In this document: piece by piece, positions 25,537-34,904 of the stretch
How the letters are laid out: each line of letters opens with the position of its first letter
Numbering within the stretch: the first letter of the stretch is position 1
Source: DATJPR01 sp963811705
GTDB taxonomy: Bacteria > Bacteroidota > Ignavibacteria > UBA10030 > UBA6906
Assembly: GCA_963811705.1 (NCBI GenBank)
Contig: CAWESL010000005.1
Location: 62,001-126,000, forward strand
Direction of reading: 5' to 3'
DNA: 64,000 bases
Notes under the pieces: model-generated
What the model was told of the DNA's origin: nothing
The model's input: only the letters and a program-made list of their open reading frames with translations
Database searches by the model: none
Position numbers and translations under genes: made by a program

Positions 25537-26342
25537 AGATCCTCCTCTGGGTGAGAGGACATCCCTGGAAATCTCTTCTCCTCATCATCGGCGTCGTCGT
25601 TGTGGGGGAACTGCTCTCCATTCCGTGGATGGGGGTTGCGCGTCTTGCGCGCGAGAATCCCGCGGAAACCGCGTTGATGCGCCAGCGAATGGATGAGGCG
25701 GCGCGCGCGGATAAAAGGCTTCGGCTCCTCCATCTCTGGATACCGCTGAGCAGGCTCCCGCATTACGTCGGCGAGGCGGTGGTGGTCGCGGAGGACGGAA
25801 CATTCTACGAGCACGGCGGTTTCGACTGGTACGAAGTGGGCCAGTCCATCGAGAAAAATGTTGAGCAGCGGCGGTTTGCCCGCGGGGGATCGACGATAAC
25901 GCAGCAGCTCGCGAAGAATCTGTATCTCTCCACGTCGAAGGATCCCGTGCGGAAAGTGAAGGAAGCCATCATCACGCTTCTCCTCGAACATGATCTTTCG
26001 AAGGACCGGATCCTGGAACTCTATTTGAATAATATCGAGTGGGGTCCGGGAATCTTCGGCATTGAGTCGGCGTCGCGCACGTTCTTTCACAAGTCGGCGG
26101 CGGAGCTCTCCCCGGACGAGGCCTACCGGCTGGCTGCAGTGATTCCCAGTCCGCTCCGGCACCGACCCGACACCGATTCGCGCTACGTGATTCGCCGGTC
26201 GGCCATCGTCGAGCGCAGGCTCGATGCGCGGCGCCGGGGCATCCCCATCACAACGGAGGAGGAAGACTCGATCGCAATTCCAACGGAGGCAACACCGGAT
26301 ACGACGCGGATGACGGATTCCAGTGAAACGGAAGGCGAGTGA
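25533..26342 (+). CDS. mtgA: Monofunctional peptidoglycan glycosyltransferase (GT51)
   Basis: The 269-residue protein has an N-terminal membrane anchor (SLLLIIGVVVVGELL) and a single GT51 transglycosylase domain: VVAEDGTFYEHGGFDW with the catalytic Glu, RGGSTITQQLAKNLYLS and the KDRILELYLNNIEWGPG segment. It polymerises lipid II into glycan strands on the outer face of the inner membrane. No transpeptidase domain is present. Translation starts at GTG 25533, overlapping the ruvX stop by 4 bases; the C-terminal 40 residues are low complexity. Confidence 0.93.
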   Translation: MKILLWVRGHPWKSLLLIIGVVVVGELLSIPWMGVARLARENPAETALMRQRMDEAARADKRLRLLHLWIPLSRLPHYVGEAVVVAEDGTFYEHGGFDWYEVGQSIEKNVEQRRFARGGSTITQQLAKNLYLSTSKDPVRKVKEAIITLLLEHDLSKDRILELYLNNIEWGPGIFGIESASRTFFHKSAAELSPDEAYRLAAVIPSPLRHRPDTDSRYVIRRSAIVERRLDARRRGIPITTEEEDSIAIPTEATPDTTRMTDSSETEGE

Positions 26343-26344
26343 CC

Positions 26345-27007
26345 ATGGACTACAAAGATGTCGACAGCCTGATTGAACAAGGCGAGGGATTCGAAATTGA
26401 ATTCAAACGAAAGGTAACGTCACCGGAGAAAATTGCGCGGGCGCTGATTGCATTTGCGAATACGGATGGCGGGCACATCCTGTTCGGCGTCGATGACGAC
26501 GGAACCGTCGTCGGCGTCGAAAGCGAGAAAAGCGAGGTGGATTTGATCCAGCAGGCCGGACGGGATTTTTGCCTGCCGCCGATCGATCCCGAGATCGATA
26601 TCGTCGCGTACGACGGGACGGACGTGATTGTGGCCTACATCCCGGAAAGTGACAACAAACCCCATCAGTACACGGGTCCGAACGACCACGGTGAACCGGG
26701 CTCGCGCGTCTATATCCGGATCCAGGACAAAACGGTCCTGGCGAGCAGAGAAGTGGTCAAGGTCCTGAAAGACGAGCGTCCGGACGCTCCGCCGCTGCGC
26801 ATGGAGATCGGTAAAAACGAGAAGCAGTTGCTGGAATACCTGGACGGCCACGAGAGAATCACGACAAAGGAATTCAGTCATCTCGTGAACATCTCGGAGC
26901 GACGGGCCTCCCGAATCCTCGCCACGCTCGTCCGTGCCGGCGTCATCCGGATTCATACGTTGGAGCGCATTCCGTACTTCACGATGTCGTTCGATCTGTT
27001 CCAGTAG
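26345..27007 (+). CDS. AlbA_2 (Schlafen-like) putative DNA-binding protein with winged helix
   Basis: The 220-residue protein begins with an AlbA_2/Schlafen-type domain: FEIEFKRKVTSPEKIARALIAFANTDGGHILFGVDDDG, split here across residues ~16-50. Its C-terminal part (NEKQLLEYLDGHERITTKEF, then VNISERRASRILATLVRAGVI) looks like a winged helix. Such two-part proteins are usually called putative transcriptional regulators; the real target is unknown. ATG 26345 is 9 bases after GGAAGG; a GTG at 26339 is possible. It follows mtgA directly and converges with the methyltransferase gene. Confidence 0.82.
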   Translation: MDYKDVDSLIEQGEGFEIEFKRKVTSPEKIARALIAFANTDGGHILFGVDDDGTVVGVESEKSEVDLIQQAGRDFCLPPIDPEIDIVAYDGTDVIVAYIPESDNKPHQYTGPNDHGEPGSRVYIRIQDKTVLASREVVKVLKDERPDAPPLRMEIGKNEKQLLEYLDGHERITTKEFSHLVNISERRASRILATLVRAGVIRIHTLERIPYFTMSFDLFQ

Positions 27008-27027
27008 CCATGGAATTCCCCCCGGTA

Positions 27028-27564
27028 TCACGGCGACCGCCAGATCCTGGAAAGCTCGAAGATGGCGATGCCGAATGCCACCGCGGCGTTCAAGGAATGT
27101 TTGATCCCGAACATCGGAATTTCGATGGCGAAGTCTGAGAGCTCGAAGAGGCCTTCGGTGACACCAGTCAGTTCATTTCCCACCACCAGGCAGAGAGGGA
27201 ACTCGCTTCGTTGGATTGCATGGTACGGCCTGCTTAGCGTTGTCTGCTCCAGGATGCAGATTTTGGCTCCCCTGCCCTTTGCCGCCTCGATGGCCCTGCG
27301 TGGATCGTCAAAATACTCCCACGGCACGCTGTGCGTTGCACCGAGGGCGGTCTTTTCGATCTCCTTCCTTGGCGGCGTTGGAGTGTACCCGGTGAGATAG
27401 AGCGCATCGAGGAGCGCTCCGTCGGCCGTGCGGAACATCGACCCCACATTGTAGAGACTGCGAATATTGTCGAGCACTCCAATAACGGGGAGTCGGGTTG
27501 CCTGGGGGAGGGATGCGACGGTTTGTCGGTGTGCCTCAATTTCCCTGGTTCGGAGCTTGCGCAT
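27028..27564 (-). CDS. SpoU/TrmH-family RNA 2'-O-methyltransferase
   Basis: The 178-residue minus-strand protein shows the three SPOUT motifs: NIRSLYNVGSMFRTADG (motif 1), LVVGNELTGV (motif 2) and IPMFGIKHSLNAAVAFGIAI (motif 3, in the trefoil knot that binds S-adenosylmethionine). These enzymes methylate ribose in tRNA or rRNA; which nucleotide is not readable. It lacks an N-terminal RNA-binding extension. It is divergent from cmk and convergent with the AlbA_2 gene. Confidence 0.9.
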   Translation of the reverse strand: MRKLRTREIEAHRQTVASLPQATRLPVIGVLDNIRSLYNVGSMFRTADGALLDALYLTGYTPTPPRKEIEKTALGATHSVPWEYFDDPRRAIEAAKGRGAKICILEQTTLSRPYHAIQRSEFPLCLVVGNELTGVTEGLFELSDFAIEIPMFGIKHSLNAAVAFGIAIFELSRIWRSP

Positions 27565-27661
27565 TGGCGAATAGGTGCGAAATGCGGTGATTTTTTGGGG
27601 CAGAACCTGTCCTGGATTCCCACCAGGTGTGAATAGCAGTCATGAAGAACCCACACGAAGG

Positions 27662-27690
27662 TTGCAAAAAGTGGAAAAAAACGGTAAATT
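27662..27690 (+). promoter_or_regulatory. Promoter of cmk-ispH
   Basis: TTGCAA at 27662-27667, 17-nt A-rich spacer, TAAATT at 27685-27690. Start near 27697, about 21 bases before the cmk TTG start. Confidence 0.6.
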
Positions 27691-27717
27691 ACTATTCCAT
27701 TCTCGAAAAAGGCGGAA

Positions 27718-28410
27718 TTGCATTCCGGGCATTTTGTTGTTGCCATTGACGGGCCGGCAGCATCCGGCAAGAGTACGACGGCGCGCAGGTCTGCGGAGCA
27801 ACTCGGATTTCTTCACCTTGACACCGGAGCAATGTACCGCGCAGTGACGTTGAAAGTGCTGCGGGAAAATATTCCGTTGGAAGACGAAGCAGCCATCCGA
27901 ACGATGATGGAAGGGACGGAAATCGAGCTGAGGAATCCCGGAGGAACACTCACCGTGCTTCTCGACGGAGCGCGGGTGAATGCGGAGCTTCGGTCGGAAG
28001 CGGTAACGCGAGCGGTGAGCGCGGTCAGTCGGCTGCGCGAGGTGCGGACAGCAATGGTTCGTGAGCAACGACGCGCGGCGCAACATTCGAATATTGTCGC
28101 AGAGGGGCGCGATATCGGCACGGTCGTTTTCCCCGACGCGGATTTGAAATTCTATATGGTTGCCGGCATCGATGCCCGGGCACGCAGACGCCGGGCCGAG
28201 CTCGCCGTACAGGGGAGAGCGATCGAACTCGACGTGATCGCCGAGGCGATTCGAAAACGCGACCTCCTCGACTCCACCCGAAGCGAGAGCCCGCTCCGCA
28301 AGGCGTCGGACGCGATCGAGATCGATACCTCCGACCTGACGATTGAAGCCCAGGTGGCGATTGTCGTGAACACGACGCGGGAGCGTTTGAAGAGGACGGT
28401 CGGAAAATGA
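27718..28410 (+). CDS. cmk: Cytidylate kinase
   Basis: Cmk phosphorylates CMP and dCMP. The 230-residue protein has the P-loop AIDGPAASGKSTTARR (about residues 9-24), the LHLDTGAMYRAVTLK CMP-binding region, IVAEGRDIGTVVFPDA and the lid-like KRDLLDSTRSESPLRKA. The only plausible start is TTG at 27718, just after AAGGCGG; the P-loop position leaves no room for a later start. It overlaps ispH by 4 bases. Confidence 0.94.
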   Translation: MHSGHFVVAIDGPAASGKSTTARRSAEQLGFLHLDTGAMYRAVTLKVLRENIPLEDEAAIRTMMEGTEIELRNPGGTLTVLLDGARVNAELRSEAVTRAVSAVSRLREVRTAMVREQRRAAQHSNIVAEGRDIGTVVFPDADLKFYMVAGIDARARRRRAELAVQGRAIELDVIAEAIRKRDLLDSTRSESPLRKASDAIEIDTSDLTIEAQVAIVVNTTRERLKRTVGK

Positions 28411-29291
28411 GAATCACTGTTGACCGGAACGCCGGTTTTTGCTGGGGCGTGGTGCGGACGATCGATGCGGCGGAGGACGAGTTGCGATCCGGCGAGCCGC
28501 TGTATTCCCTGGGACCGATCATCCACAATCCCCAGGAGATCGAACGGCTCCGTGAAAAGGGAATGGAGGTCGTCAGCCATGACGACTTCGAACGGCTTCG
28601 CGGGAAACGTGTCCTGATCAGGGCGCACGGGGAGCCTCCGTCGACGTACGCCAGCGCCCGCGAGCATGGGATCACCATCGTCGACGCGACCTGCCCGGTC
28701 GTGACGAAGGTGCAGGAGCGGATCAGAAAGTTCTACGACGACGGATACCAGGTGGTCATCTTCGGGAAGAAGGATCACGCGGAAGTTGTCGGATTGGTCG
28801 GCCACACGAACAACGAAGCCGTCGTCGTGAAGTCCGTGGATGACCTGGGGAAGGTCGACTGCACGCGCAAGACCGTCCTGTTTTCGCAGACGACGATGGA
28901 CAAGCCGACGTTCTACGCGATCGCAGGAATCCTTCGTGAAAAAGTCCGGGAGTTCGAAGTCGGAACGTTCGAGGAAGCGGCGATCAGTTTCCACGCGAAG
29001 GACACGATCTGCGGCCAGGTCTCAGGACGGGACAAACGGCTGAGGGAGTTTGCGCAGACGAACGATGTTGTCCTGTTTGTCGCGGGGAAGGATTCTTCGA
29101 ACGGGAAAGTGCTGTACGAGATCTGCAAGTCCGAAAATCCGCGGACGTATTTTGTCGAGCGGGTTGAGGACATCGAGCGGGCGTGGGTTCACGACGCGGC
29201 CTCGGTCGGGATCAGCGGTGCGACCTCGACCCCGCAGTGGCTGATGGAGGACGTGAAGAACGCCCTCGAACGCATGAACGGCGCGGCGTAA
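28407..29291 (+). CDS. ispH: 4-hydroxy-3-methylbut-2-enyl diphosphate reductase (IspH)
   Basis: IspH is the last enzyme of the MEP isoprenoid pathway, giving IPP and DMAPP. The 294-residue protein has the three conserved cysteines of the [4Fe-4S] cluster: Cys12 (NAGFCWGV), Cys96 (VDATCPVVTK) and Cys202 (DTICGQVSGR). Other conserved stretches are PIIHNPQE and the C-terminal SVGISGATSTPQWL. Start ATG overlaps the cmk stop (ATGA), so the genes are coupled; cmk-ispH-rpsA is a frequent order in bacteria. Confidence 0.96.
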   Translation: MRITVDRNAGFCWGVVRTIDAAEDELRSGEPLYSLGPIIHNPQEIERLREKGMEVVSHDDFERLRGKRVLIRAHGEPPSTYASAREHGITIVDATCPVVTKVQERIRKFYDDGYQVVIFGKKDHAEVVGLVGHTNNEAVVVKSVDDLGKVDCTRKTVLFSQTTMDKPTFYAIAGILREKVREFEVGTFEEAAISFHAKDTICGQVSGRDKRLREFAQTNDVVLFVAGKDSSNGKVLYEICKSENPRTYFVERVEDIERAWVHDAASVGISGATSTPQWLMEDVKNALERMNGAA

Positions 29292-29454
29292 GTCGACCGG
29301 AACTTTTTCCGTCATCACAAATCACAGTCAAAACAACAAGAAGCTTCCATCCATGACCGTTGCAGCCTGACCGGAGATGACGGCGGCAAGGCGAACGAAT
29401 CATGGGTGAGTCCCGGCGACAATCGGGACGTTATGTGAAACAAGAGGAGGATGA

Positions 29455-31263
29455 ATGGCTGAGGAACAAACCATCGTCAGCAGTACAGCAACAGCTGCAC
29501 CTGCACAGAAGAAGCAGTCGGCACGCTCGGGCGCGTTGCGCGCGGAAGCGATTGCCGACCGCGAATACAACGAATCCGAATACAATGAAATGAAGGCGCT
29601 CTACGAGCGCACCCTTGGCAAGATCAGCGAAGGGGAGATTGTGAAGGGGAGAGTTGTTGCCATAAGAGATTCGGATGTCCAGATCGATATCGGATTCAAG
29701 AGCGAAGGCACCGTTTCCCTTCAGGAGTTCACCAACCGGGACGATTTGAAGGTGGGGGACGAGATCGAGGTGTTCCTGGAGAGCGTGGAGAACAAGGATG
29801 GCCAGCTCGTCCTGTCGCGCAAGCGGGCCGACTTCATGCGCGTCTGGGAACGGGTGACGAAAGCCTTTGACACGGGCGAAGTCTTGCAGGGGCGTTGTGT
29901 CCGCCGGATCAAAGGCGGCATCGTGGTGGATCTCCTTGGCATCGATGCATTCCTCCCCGGCTCGCAGATCGACGTGCGTCCCGTCCGCGATTTTGACGCG
30001 TTCATCGGACGGATTCTTGATTTCCGCGTCGTGAAAATCAATCACCCCTCCGAAAATGTGGTCGTCAGCCACAAGGTCCTTGTCGAAGAAGAGATGAAGG
30101 GTCAGCGCGAAGCGATCCTGAAGAGCCTCGAGAAGGGACAGATCCTCGAAGGGACCGTCAAAGCGATCACCGACTTCGGCGTCTTCGTGGACCTCGGTGG
30201 CGTCGACGGTCTCGTCCATATCACCGACCTTTCCTGGGGCCGCATCAATCACCCCTCGGAAATTGTCAAGCTTGACCAGGTGATCAACGTCGTCGTTCTC
30301 GACTTCGATCAGGAAAAACGAAGGATCTCGCTTGGCTACAAGCAGCTCCAGCCGCATCCGTGGGAAAACATCGAAACGAAATACCCGGTCGGGACGAAAG
30401 TCACCGGCAAGGTCGTTTCGCTCGCGGACTACGGCGCGTTTGTCGAGATCGAAAAGGGGATCGAGGGGCTGATCCATATCTCGGAAATGAGCTGGACGCA
30501 GCACATCAAACATCCCTCGCAGGTCGTTTCCATGGGACAGATGGTGGATGCCGTGATCCTCAGCCTCGACAAGGATGCGAAAAAGCTCTCCCTGGGAATC
30601 AAGCAGATGGAGCCCGATCCGTGGCTGACGTTGATGCAAAAGTATCCGGTCGGATCCCGCCACAAAGGCGTCGTTCGCAACCTGACGAACTTCGGCGTCT
30701 TCGTCGAGCTCGAACAGGGCGTGGACGGTCTTGTCCATATCTCCGACCTCTCCTGGACGAAGAAAGTCCGCCATCCCGGTGAGATCGTGAAGAAGGGCGA
30801 CGAGCTTGATGTCGTGATTCTGAGCGTTGACGTCGATCAGCGACGGATCTCCCTCGGGCATAAGCAGGTCGAAGAGAACCCGTGGGATACCTTCGGCGAC
30901 CGCTTCAAGGTGGGGACCGAAGTCGACGGCAAGATCGTCCGCATCATTGAAAAGGGCGTGATCGTGGAGCTTCCGCTTGGCGTGGAAGGGTTTGTTCCCG
31001 TCTCGCAACTCTCGACCACCCCGGTCAAGAACATCGCCGACAAGTTCAAAGCCGGCGACGATCTCCCGCTGAAAGTCGTGGAGTTCGACAAGGATTCCAA
31101 GCGGATCGTTCTGTCCGCAGCCGAATTCCTGAAGGGAAAAGAGTCAAAAATCGTTCAGGACTACATGGCCGCGCACAAGCTGCAGGTTCAGACACTGGGT
31201 GAAACTGCGACGATCACCGGCCAGACCCCCGAAGGCGATACATCCATTCCGACGGAGAACTAA
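29455..31263 (+). CDS. rpsA: 30S ribosomal protein S1
   Basis: The 602-residue S1 has six S1 RNA-binding repeats, beginning near residues 60, 145, 230, 315, 400 and 490 (for example GTVKAITDFGVFVDLGGVDG). S1 helps unfold and place mRNA on the 30S subunit. GAGGAGG precedes the ATG by a few bases. Just upstream, GTCCCG...CGGGAC (29415-29434) forms a hairpin in the leader, a possible control site since S1 often represses its own mRNA. A strong terminator follows. Confidence 0.96.
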   Translation: MAEEQTIVSSTATAAPAQKKQSARSGALRAEAIADREYNESEYNEMKALYERTLGKISEGEIVKGRVVAIRDSDVQIDIGFKSEGTVSLQEFTNRDDLKVGDEIEVFLESVENKDGQLVLSRKRADFMRVWERVTKAFDTGEVLQGRCVRRIKGGIVVDLLGIDAFLPGSQIDVRPVRDFDAFIGRILDFRVVKINHPSENVVVSHKVLVEEEMKGQREAILKSLEKGQILEGTVKAITDFGVFVDLGGVDGLVHITDLSWGRINHPSEIVKLDQVINVVVLDFDQEKRRISLGYKQLQPHPWENIETKYPVGTKVTGKVVSLADYGAFVEIEKGIEGLIHISEMSWTQHIKHPSQVVSMGQMVDAVILSLDKDAKKLSLGIKQMEPDPWLTLMQKYPVGSRHKGVVRNLTNFGVFVELEQGVDGLVHISDLSWTKKVRHPGEIVKKGDELDVVILSVDVDQRRISLGHKQVEENPWDTFGDRFKVGTEVDGKIVRIIEKGVIVELPLGVEGFVPVSQLSTTPVKNIADKFKAGDDLPLKVVEFDKDSKRIVLSAAEFLKGKESKIVQDYMAAHKLQVQTLGETATITGQTPEGDTSIPTEN

Positions 31264-31333
31264 CGCTGTACGCTTCGGAGGAAGAAAGGGACGCCTGAGA
31301 GGGAGACGTAATCCGTGAACCCATGATGCAAAA

Positions 31334-31374
31334 GAGCTGCCCCTCGATGCTTTGGGGCAGCTCTTTCTATTTTC
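31334..31374 (+). terminator. Terminator after rpsA
   Basis: Perfect 10-bp stem GAGCTGCCCC (31334-31343) with GGGGCAGCTC (31354-31363), then TTTCTATTTT. Confidence 0.9.
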
Positions 31375-31427
31375 AAAAGGATCAAGCATGTGATTGTCAA
31401 TTGACGATTGTCCATGGGGATTTTTTT

Positions 31428-32729
31428 ATGCCGCGAGTTGCTCTTCATACCCTCGGCTGCAAACTGAACTATGCCGAGACCTCGACGATCGGGAAGCAAT
31501 TCCTCGATCGGGGGTATGCTGTTGTGCCGTTCGGTGAGCCTGCGGACGTCAATGTCATCAATACCTGCAGTGTCACGGAGAAGGCAGACCAGGAATGCCG
31601 CCAGATGATCCGCCGCGCCCTGCGAGCCGCGCCGGATTCCTACGTGATCGTGACGGGGTGCTATGCTCAGCTTGCCCCGGATGACGTCGCAGGCATTGAC
31701 GGCGTCGATCTCGTCGCAGGAACAAGGGAAAAATTCGATCTCCTGACGCTCGCCGGCGACATCCGGAAACTTTCGTGCGCCGCCGTTCATGTATCGTCGC
31801 TTGACGTCCCGCAGACCTTTTCTCCGGCAAGGACGACCGAGGCGGGAGGCCGAACGAGGGCATTTTTGAAGGTGCAGGATGGCTGCGACTACTCCTGTTC
31901 GTTCTGCACGATCCCGAAGGCCCGGGGGGGAAGCAGGAGTCAGTCGATCGGCGAGGCGGTTCTCGGCGCGCGGCGGCTCGTCGAAGCGGGATACAAAGAA
32001 ATCGTCCTCACCGGTGTGAATGTCGGAGACTACGGCCGGGCTTCCGGATCATCCCTCGACGAGCTCCTCGGCAGTCTTGTGGAGGTTGACGGTCTCCGGC
32101 GTATCCGTATTAGCTCGATCGAACCGAACCTTGTCACAGATACTATCCTCGATCTGATTGCATCGAACTCCATTATTTGCAAGCACTTACATCTCCCACT
32201 TCAAAGTGGATCGGATGCCATTCTTGGCGGGATGCGCCGGAGATATCGGAGTGGATTCTATGCGTCGCTTATCGAGAAGATCCATCGACGTATCCCCGAT
32301 TGCGGGATTGGCGCCGACGTGATCGTGGGTTTCCCCGGTGAAACCGACGAGCTTTTTACAGAAACGCAGACGTTTCTTGCCGATCTCCCGATGACTTATC
32401 TCCATGTCTTTACGTATTCGGAACGCCCCGGCACGCCCGCGACCGCCCTGTCAGGAAGTGTCGCGCCATCGACGCGGTCCCGCCGCAATGCGCTCCTGCG
32501 CACCCTGGGAGAAAGAAAAAGGCGGGAGTTTCTCGAACGGCAGTTGGGCAAGCAGATGTCGGTCCTTCTCGAATCGGAGGAAGATGAGGGGCTCCGTTTC
32601 GGCTTCACGGAGAACTACTGCCGTGTGGGGGTCCCCTCGACGGGGACATCAGAGAATCAGGTTGTCGAGGCCCGCATCGATCGGGTGATGGGCGGATATT
32701 GTATCGGCTCTATGGTGAGCGAACCATGA
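31428..32729 (+). CDS. mtaB: MtaB-type tRNA (t6A37) methylthiotransferase
   Basis: Radical-SAM enzyme that adds a methylthio group to t6A37 of tRNAs. The 433-residue protein has the UPF0004 domain with Cys in HTLGCKLNYAET, NTCSVTEKAD and TGCYAQL; the radical-SAM cluster C153-DYS-C157-SF-C160 in CDYSCSFCTIP; and a C-terminal TRAM domain. KLNYAET near the N-terminus favours MtaB over MiaB. ATG 31428 is used because the frame upstream overlaps the rpsA terminator. It overlaps the DUF512 gene by 4 bases. Confidence 0.93.
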   Translation: MPRVALHTLGCKLNYAETSTIGKQFLDRGYAVVPFGEPADVNVINTCSVTEKADQECRQMIRRALRAAPDSYVIVTGCYAQLAPDDVAGIDGVDLVAGTREKFDLLTLAGDIRKLSCAAVHVSSLDVPQTFSPARTTEAGGRTRAFLKVQDGCDYSCSFCTIPKARGGSRSQSIGEAVLGARRLVEAGYKEIVLTGVNVGDYGRASGSSLDELLGSLVEVDGLRRIRISSIEPNLVTDTILDLIASNSIICKHLHLPLQSGSDAILGGMRRRYRSGFYASLIEKIHRRIPDCGIGADVIVGFPGETDELFTETQTFLADLPMTYLHVFTYSERPGTPATALSGSVAPSTRSRRNALLRTLGERKRREFLERQLGKQMSVLLESEEDEGLRFGFTENYCRVGVPSTGTSENQVVEARIDRVMGGYCIGSMVSEP

Positions 32730-34027
32730 AGATCATTGCCGTTGAACCCCGAAGCATCGCGGAAGAGCTGGGGCTGCACCCTGGGGACGAACTTCTCGAG
32801 ATCAACGGGAAGCGCGTGCGTGACCATCTCGATGTGCGTTTTCATGAAGGCGATGAAACTATCACGTTGAAAGTGGCGCGCGAAGGGGAAGTGATCCTGT
32901 TCGATATCGAAAAGAACGACGGCGAACGGATCGGGATGGATTTCGAGGAGATGAGGATTCTCTCGTGCGGGAACGATTGCATCTTTTGTTTCGTGGACCA
33001 GAATCCGAAGGGGCTCCGGAACCAGCTCTACTTCCGGGATGGTGACTACCGGCTGTCATTCATGTACGGAAATTACACGACCATGACGAATGCCGGACCG
33101 GCCATTCTCCAGCGCATCGTGGAGCAGCGCCTGGCCCCGCAATACATTTCTGTCCACGCCACGGATCCCGCCGTCCGGCGAGACTTGATGGGTCTCAAGA
33201 AGGACGATCACATACTTGACAAGATCGCCTTTCTCCACGACAACGGGATCGACATGCATACGCAAATCGTCCTGTGTCCCGGCTACAACGACGGCGACGT
33301 CCTGCAGAAGACCGTCGAGGATCTCGCCCGATTCAAGAAACACGTCCGGTCGCTTGCGATCGTTCCGGTCGGGCTCACGGACCACCGGTTTGGCCTTGCG
33401 CAACTGGGGCGCGTCGACCAGCCGTATGCCCAGGCCTTGCTGGAACGAGTGCAGGAGTGGCAGAAAGAGTTTCGGGAAGATCTCGGCCGCTCCTTCGTGT
33501 ACGCCTCTGACGAATTCTATGTCGTCGCCGGGAAGGGCGTTCCTCCCGCAGGCTGGTATGACGGTTTCGGCCAGCTTGAAAACGGCGTGGGGATGATACG
33601 GAATTTTGTGACCCGGTCGCGGAGTCAGGCACGGCGTTTTCCCGCCTCGCTCCGGGCATCGCGAAAGCTCGTCCTCATGACGGGCGAACTTGCGTCGCCG
33701 ATGATCGCCACGGAAATTGTTCCGCTGCTTTCGCGCATCCGCAAACTGACTGTTGAAGTGGTTGTTGCGCCGAACACCTTGTTCGGGAGGAGCGTTACGG
33801 TGGCTGGACTTCTGTCGGGCAAATGCGTATATTCGGCTATGCAGCAGAGGGAACCGGGAGATCTTCTTCTTCTTCCGCCGGACATTCTCAATGCTGACAG
33901 TGTGTTTCTCGATGACATGACGGTTCCGGCGTTGGAAGAAAAGCTGGGGGGCGCGCGTGTCATGGTCTTCGACGGCTACTGGTCTCATGTCCTCTCATCA
34001 TTGAATCAGATTTCGAGGAGTGCATAG
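32726..34027 (+). CDS. DUF512 protein: PDZ plus radical-SAM-like domain
   Basis: The 433-residue protein opens with a PDZ-like domain (AEELGLHPGDELLEINGKRV) followed by the DUF512 core. A C81-GND-C85-IF-C88 cluster matches the CxxxCxxC spacing of radical-SAM [4Fe-4S] sites, and the DUF512 part has YASDEFYVVAGKGVPPAGWY and VVVAPNTLFGRSVTVAGLL. The family is widespread but has no established function that I can state. Coupling to mtaB (ATGA overlap) suggests a link with iron-sulfur or tRNA modification chemistry; that is inference. Confidence 0.88.
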   Translation: MKIIAVEPRSIAEELGLHPGDELLEINGKRVRDHLDVRFHEGDETITLKVAREGEVILFDIEKNDGERIGMDFEEMRILSCGNDCIFCFVDQNPKGLRNQLYFRDGDYRLSFMYGNYTTMTNAGPAILQRIVEQRLAPQYISVHATDPAVRRDLMGLKKDDHILDKIAFLHDNGIDMHTQIVLCPGYNDGDVLQKTVEDLARFKKHVRSLAIVPVGLTDHRFGLAQLGRVDQPYAQALLERVQEWQKEFREDLGRSFVYASDEFYVVAGKGVPPAGWYDGFGQLENGVGMIRNFVTRSRSQARRFPASLRASRKLVLMTGELASPMIATEIVPLLSRIRKLTVEVVVAPNTLFGRSVTVAGLLSGKCVYSAMQQREPGDLLLLPPDILNADSVFLDDMTVPALEEKLGGARVMVFDGYWSHVLSSLNQISRSA

Positions 34028-34091
34028 CCTGGATCTTGGTCCCTCGTTTTACGCGCCAACGCAGTGATCCGCACACCCTAAAGGATTGACA

Positions 34092-34892
34092 ATGTTGTCC
34101 AGGCCCCTCCTCCTCGTTCTGTTCGTTCTTGTCGCGTCCTCCGGCCGTTCGCAGGGGAGAGACGACCGGTTGCAGGTCGACCCAACTCTCTCGGCAGAGA
34201 AATCCACTCTTCTTCTTTCGTCCGAATCGTTTCGCTCTCTCGATCTTTTGTCCTCGATGAAACCATCGATGGATCAGGAGCAATCTCCCGTCATTGCAGA
34301 ATCCCGGAAATCGGTCGGATTGGCTGCGTTGTATTCGCTGGCCGTCCCCGGCCTGGGAGAATTGTATGCCGGAGGGTTCTCGAGCGGGAAATATTTCCTC
34401 GGCGCGGAGGGACTTCTGTGGCTGACGTACGCGGTGTTCGACATCCGGGCAAACGCTCTGCAGGATGACGGGCGCGCTTTTGCGTCGGCGCACGCTGGCG
34501 TCCTCGCGACAGGCAAGAGTGACCAGTTCTATGTGGATGTCGGGAATTTTCTGACACTGGCCGACTACAATGCAAAGAAGATGCGCGATCGGACTCCGGA
34601 TCTGGTGTACGATCCTGCCGCGGGCTACAATTGGTCCTGGGACACCGATGCAAACAGAATGGCGTTCCGCGATCAACGGGTACGGGCCGACAATGTTTTC
34701 AACAACCGGAAATTCGTCATCGGCGCCATTCTCGCCAATCACATCGCGAGCGCCATCAACGCCGCACGCCTCGCGATCTCGCACAATAAAGAACTGGCCG
34801 GCATTCTGGGAGACCTGAGGTTTGAAGCATCGGTCCAGGGAGGGTGGTCCAATCCCCAGGGTGTCACCGTCACCGTGATTCGATCATTCTGA
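34092..34892 (+). CDS. Exported DUF5683-like membrane-associated protein
   Basis: The 266-residue product has a signal peptide (LLLVLFVLVASSGRSQG) and, from about residue 70, a segment typical of DUF5683 (SVGLAALYSLAVPGLGELYA followed by GGFSSGKYFLGAEGLLWL), with small membrane-dipping helices. The C-terminal third ends with a further helix (GAILANHIASAINAARLA) and a beta strand. AAAGGA (34080-34085) supports ATG 34092. Function is unknown; an envelope role is likely. The stop is 12 bases before truA. Confidence 0.7.
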   Translation: MLSRPLLLVLFVLVASSGRSQGRDDRLQVDPTLSAEKSTLLLSSESFRSLDLLSSMKPSMDQEQSPVIAESRKSVGLAALYSLAVPGLGELYAGGFSSGKYFLGAEGLLWLTYAVFDIRANALQDDGRAFASAHAGVLATGKSDQFYVDVGNFLTLADYNAKKMRDRTPDLVYDPAAGYNWSWDTDANRMAFRDQRVRADNVFNNRKFVIGAILANHIASAINAARLAISHNKELAGILGDLRFEASVQGGWSNPQGVTVTVIRSF

Positions 34893-34904
34893 CCAGGGCG
34901 CGCC

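Noticed and set aside
31323..31427. Longer MtaB starting at 31323
   Set aside because: The extra codons read through the rpsA terminator hairpin.
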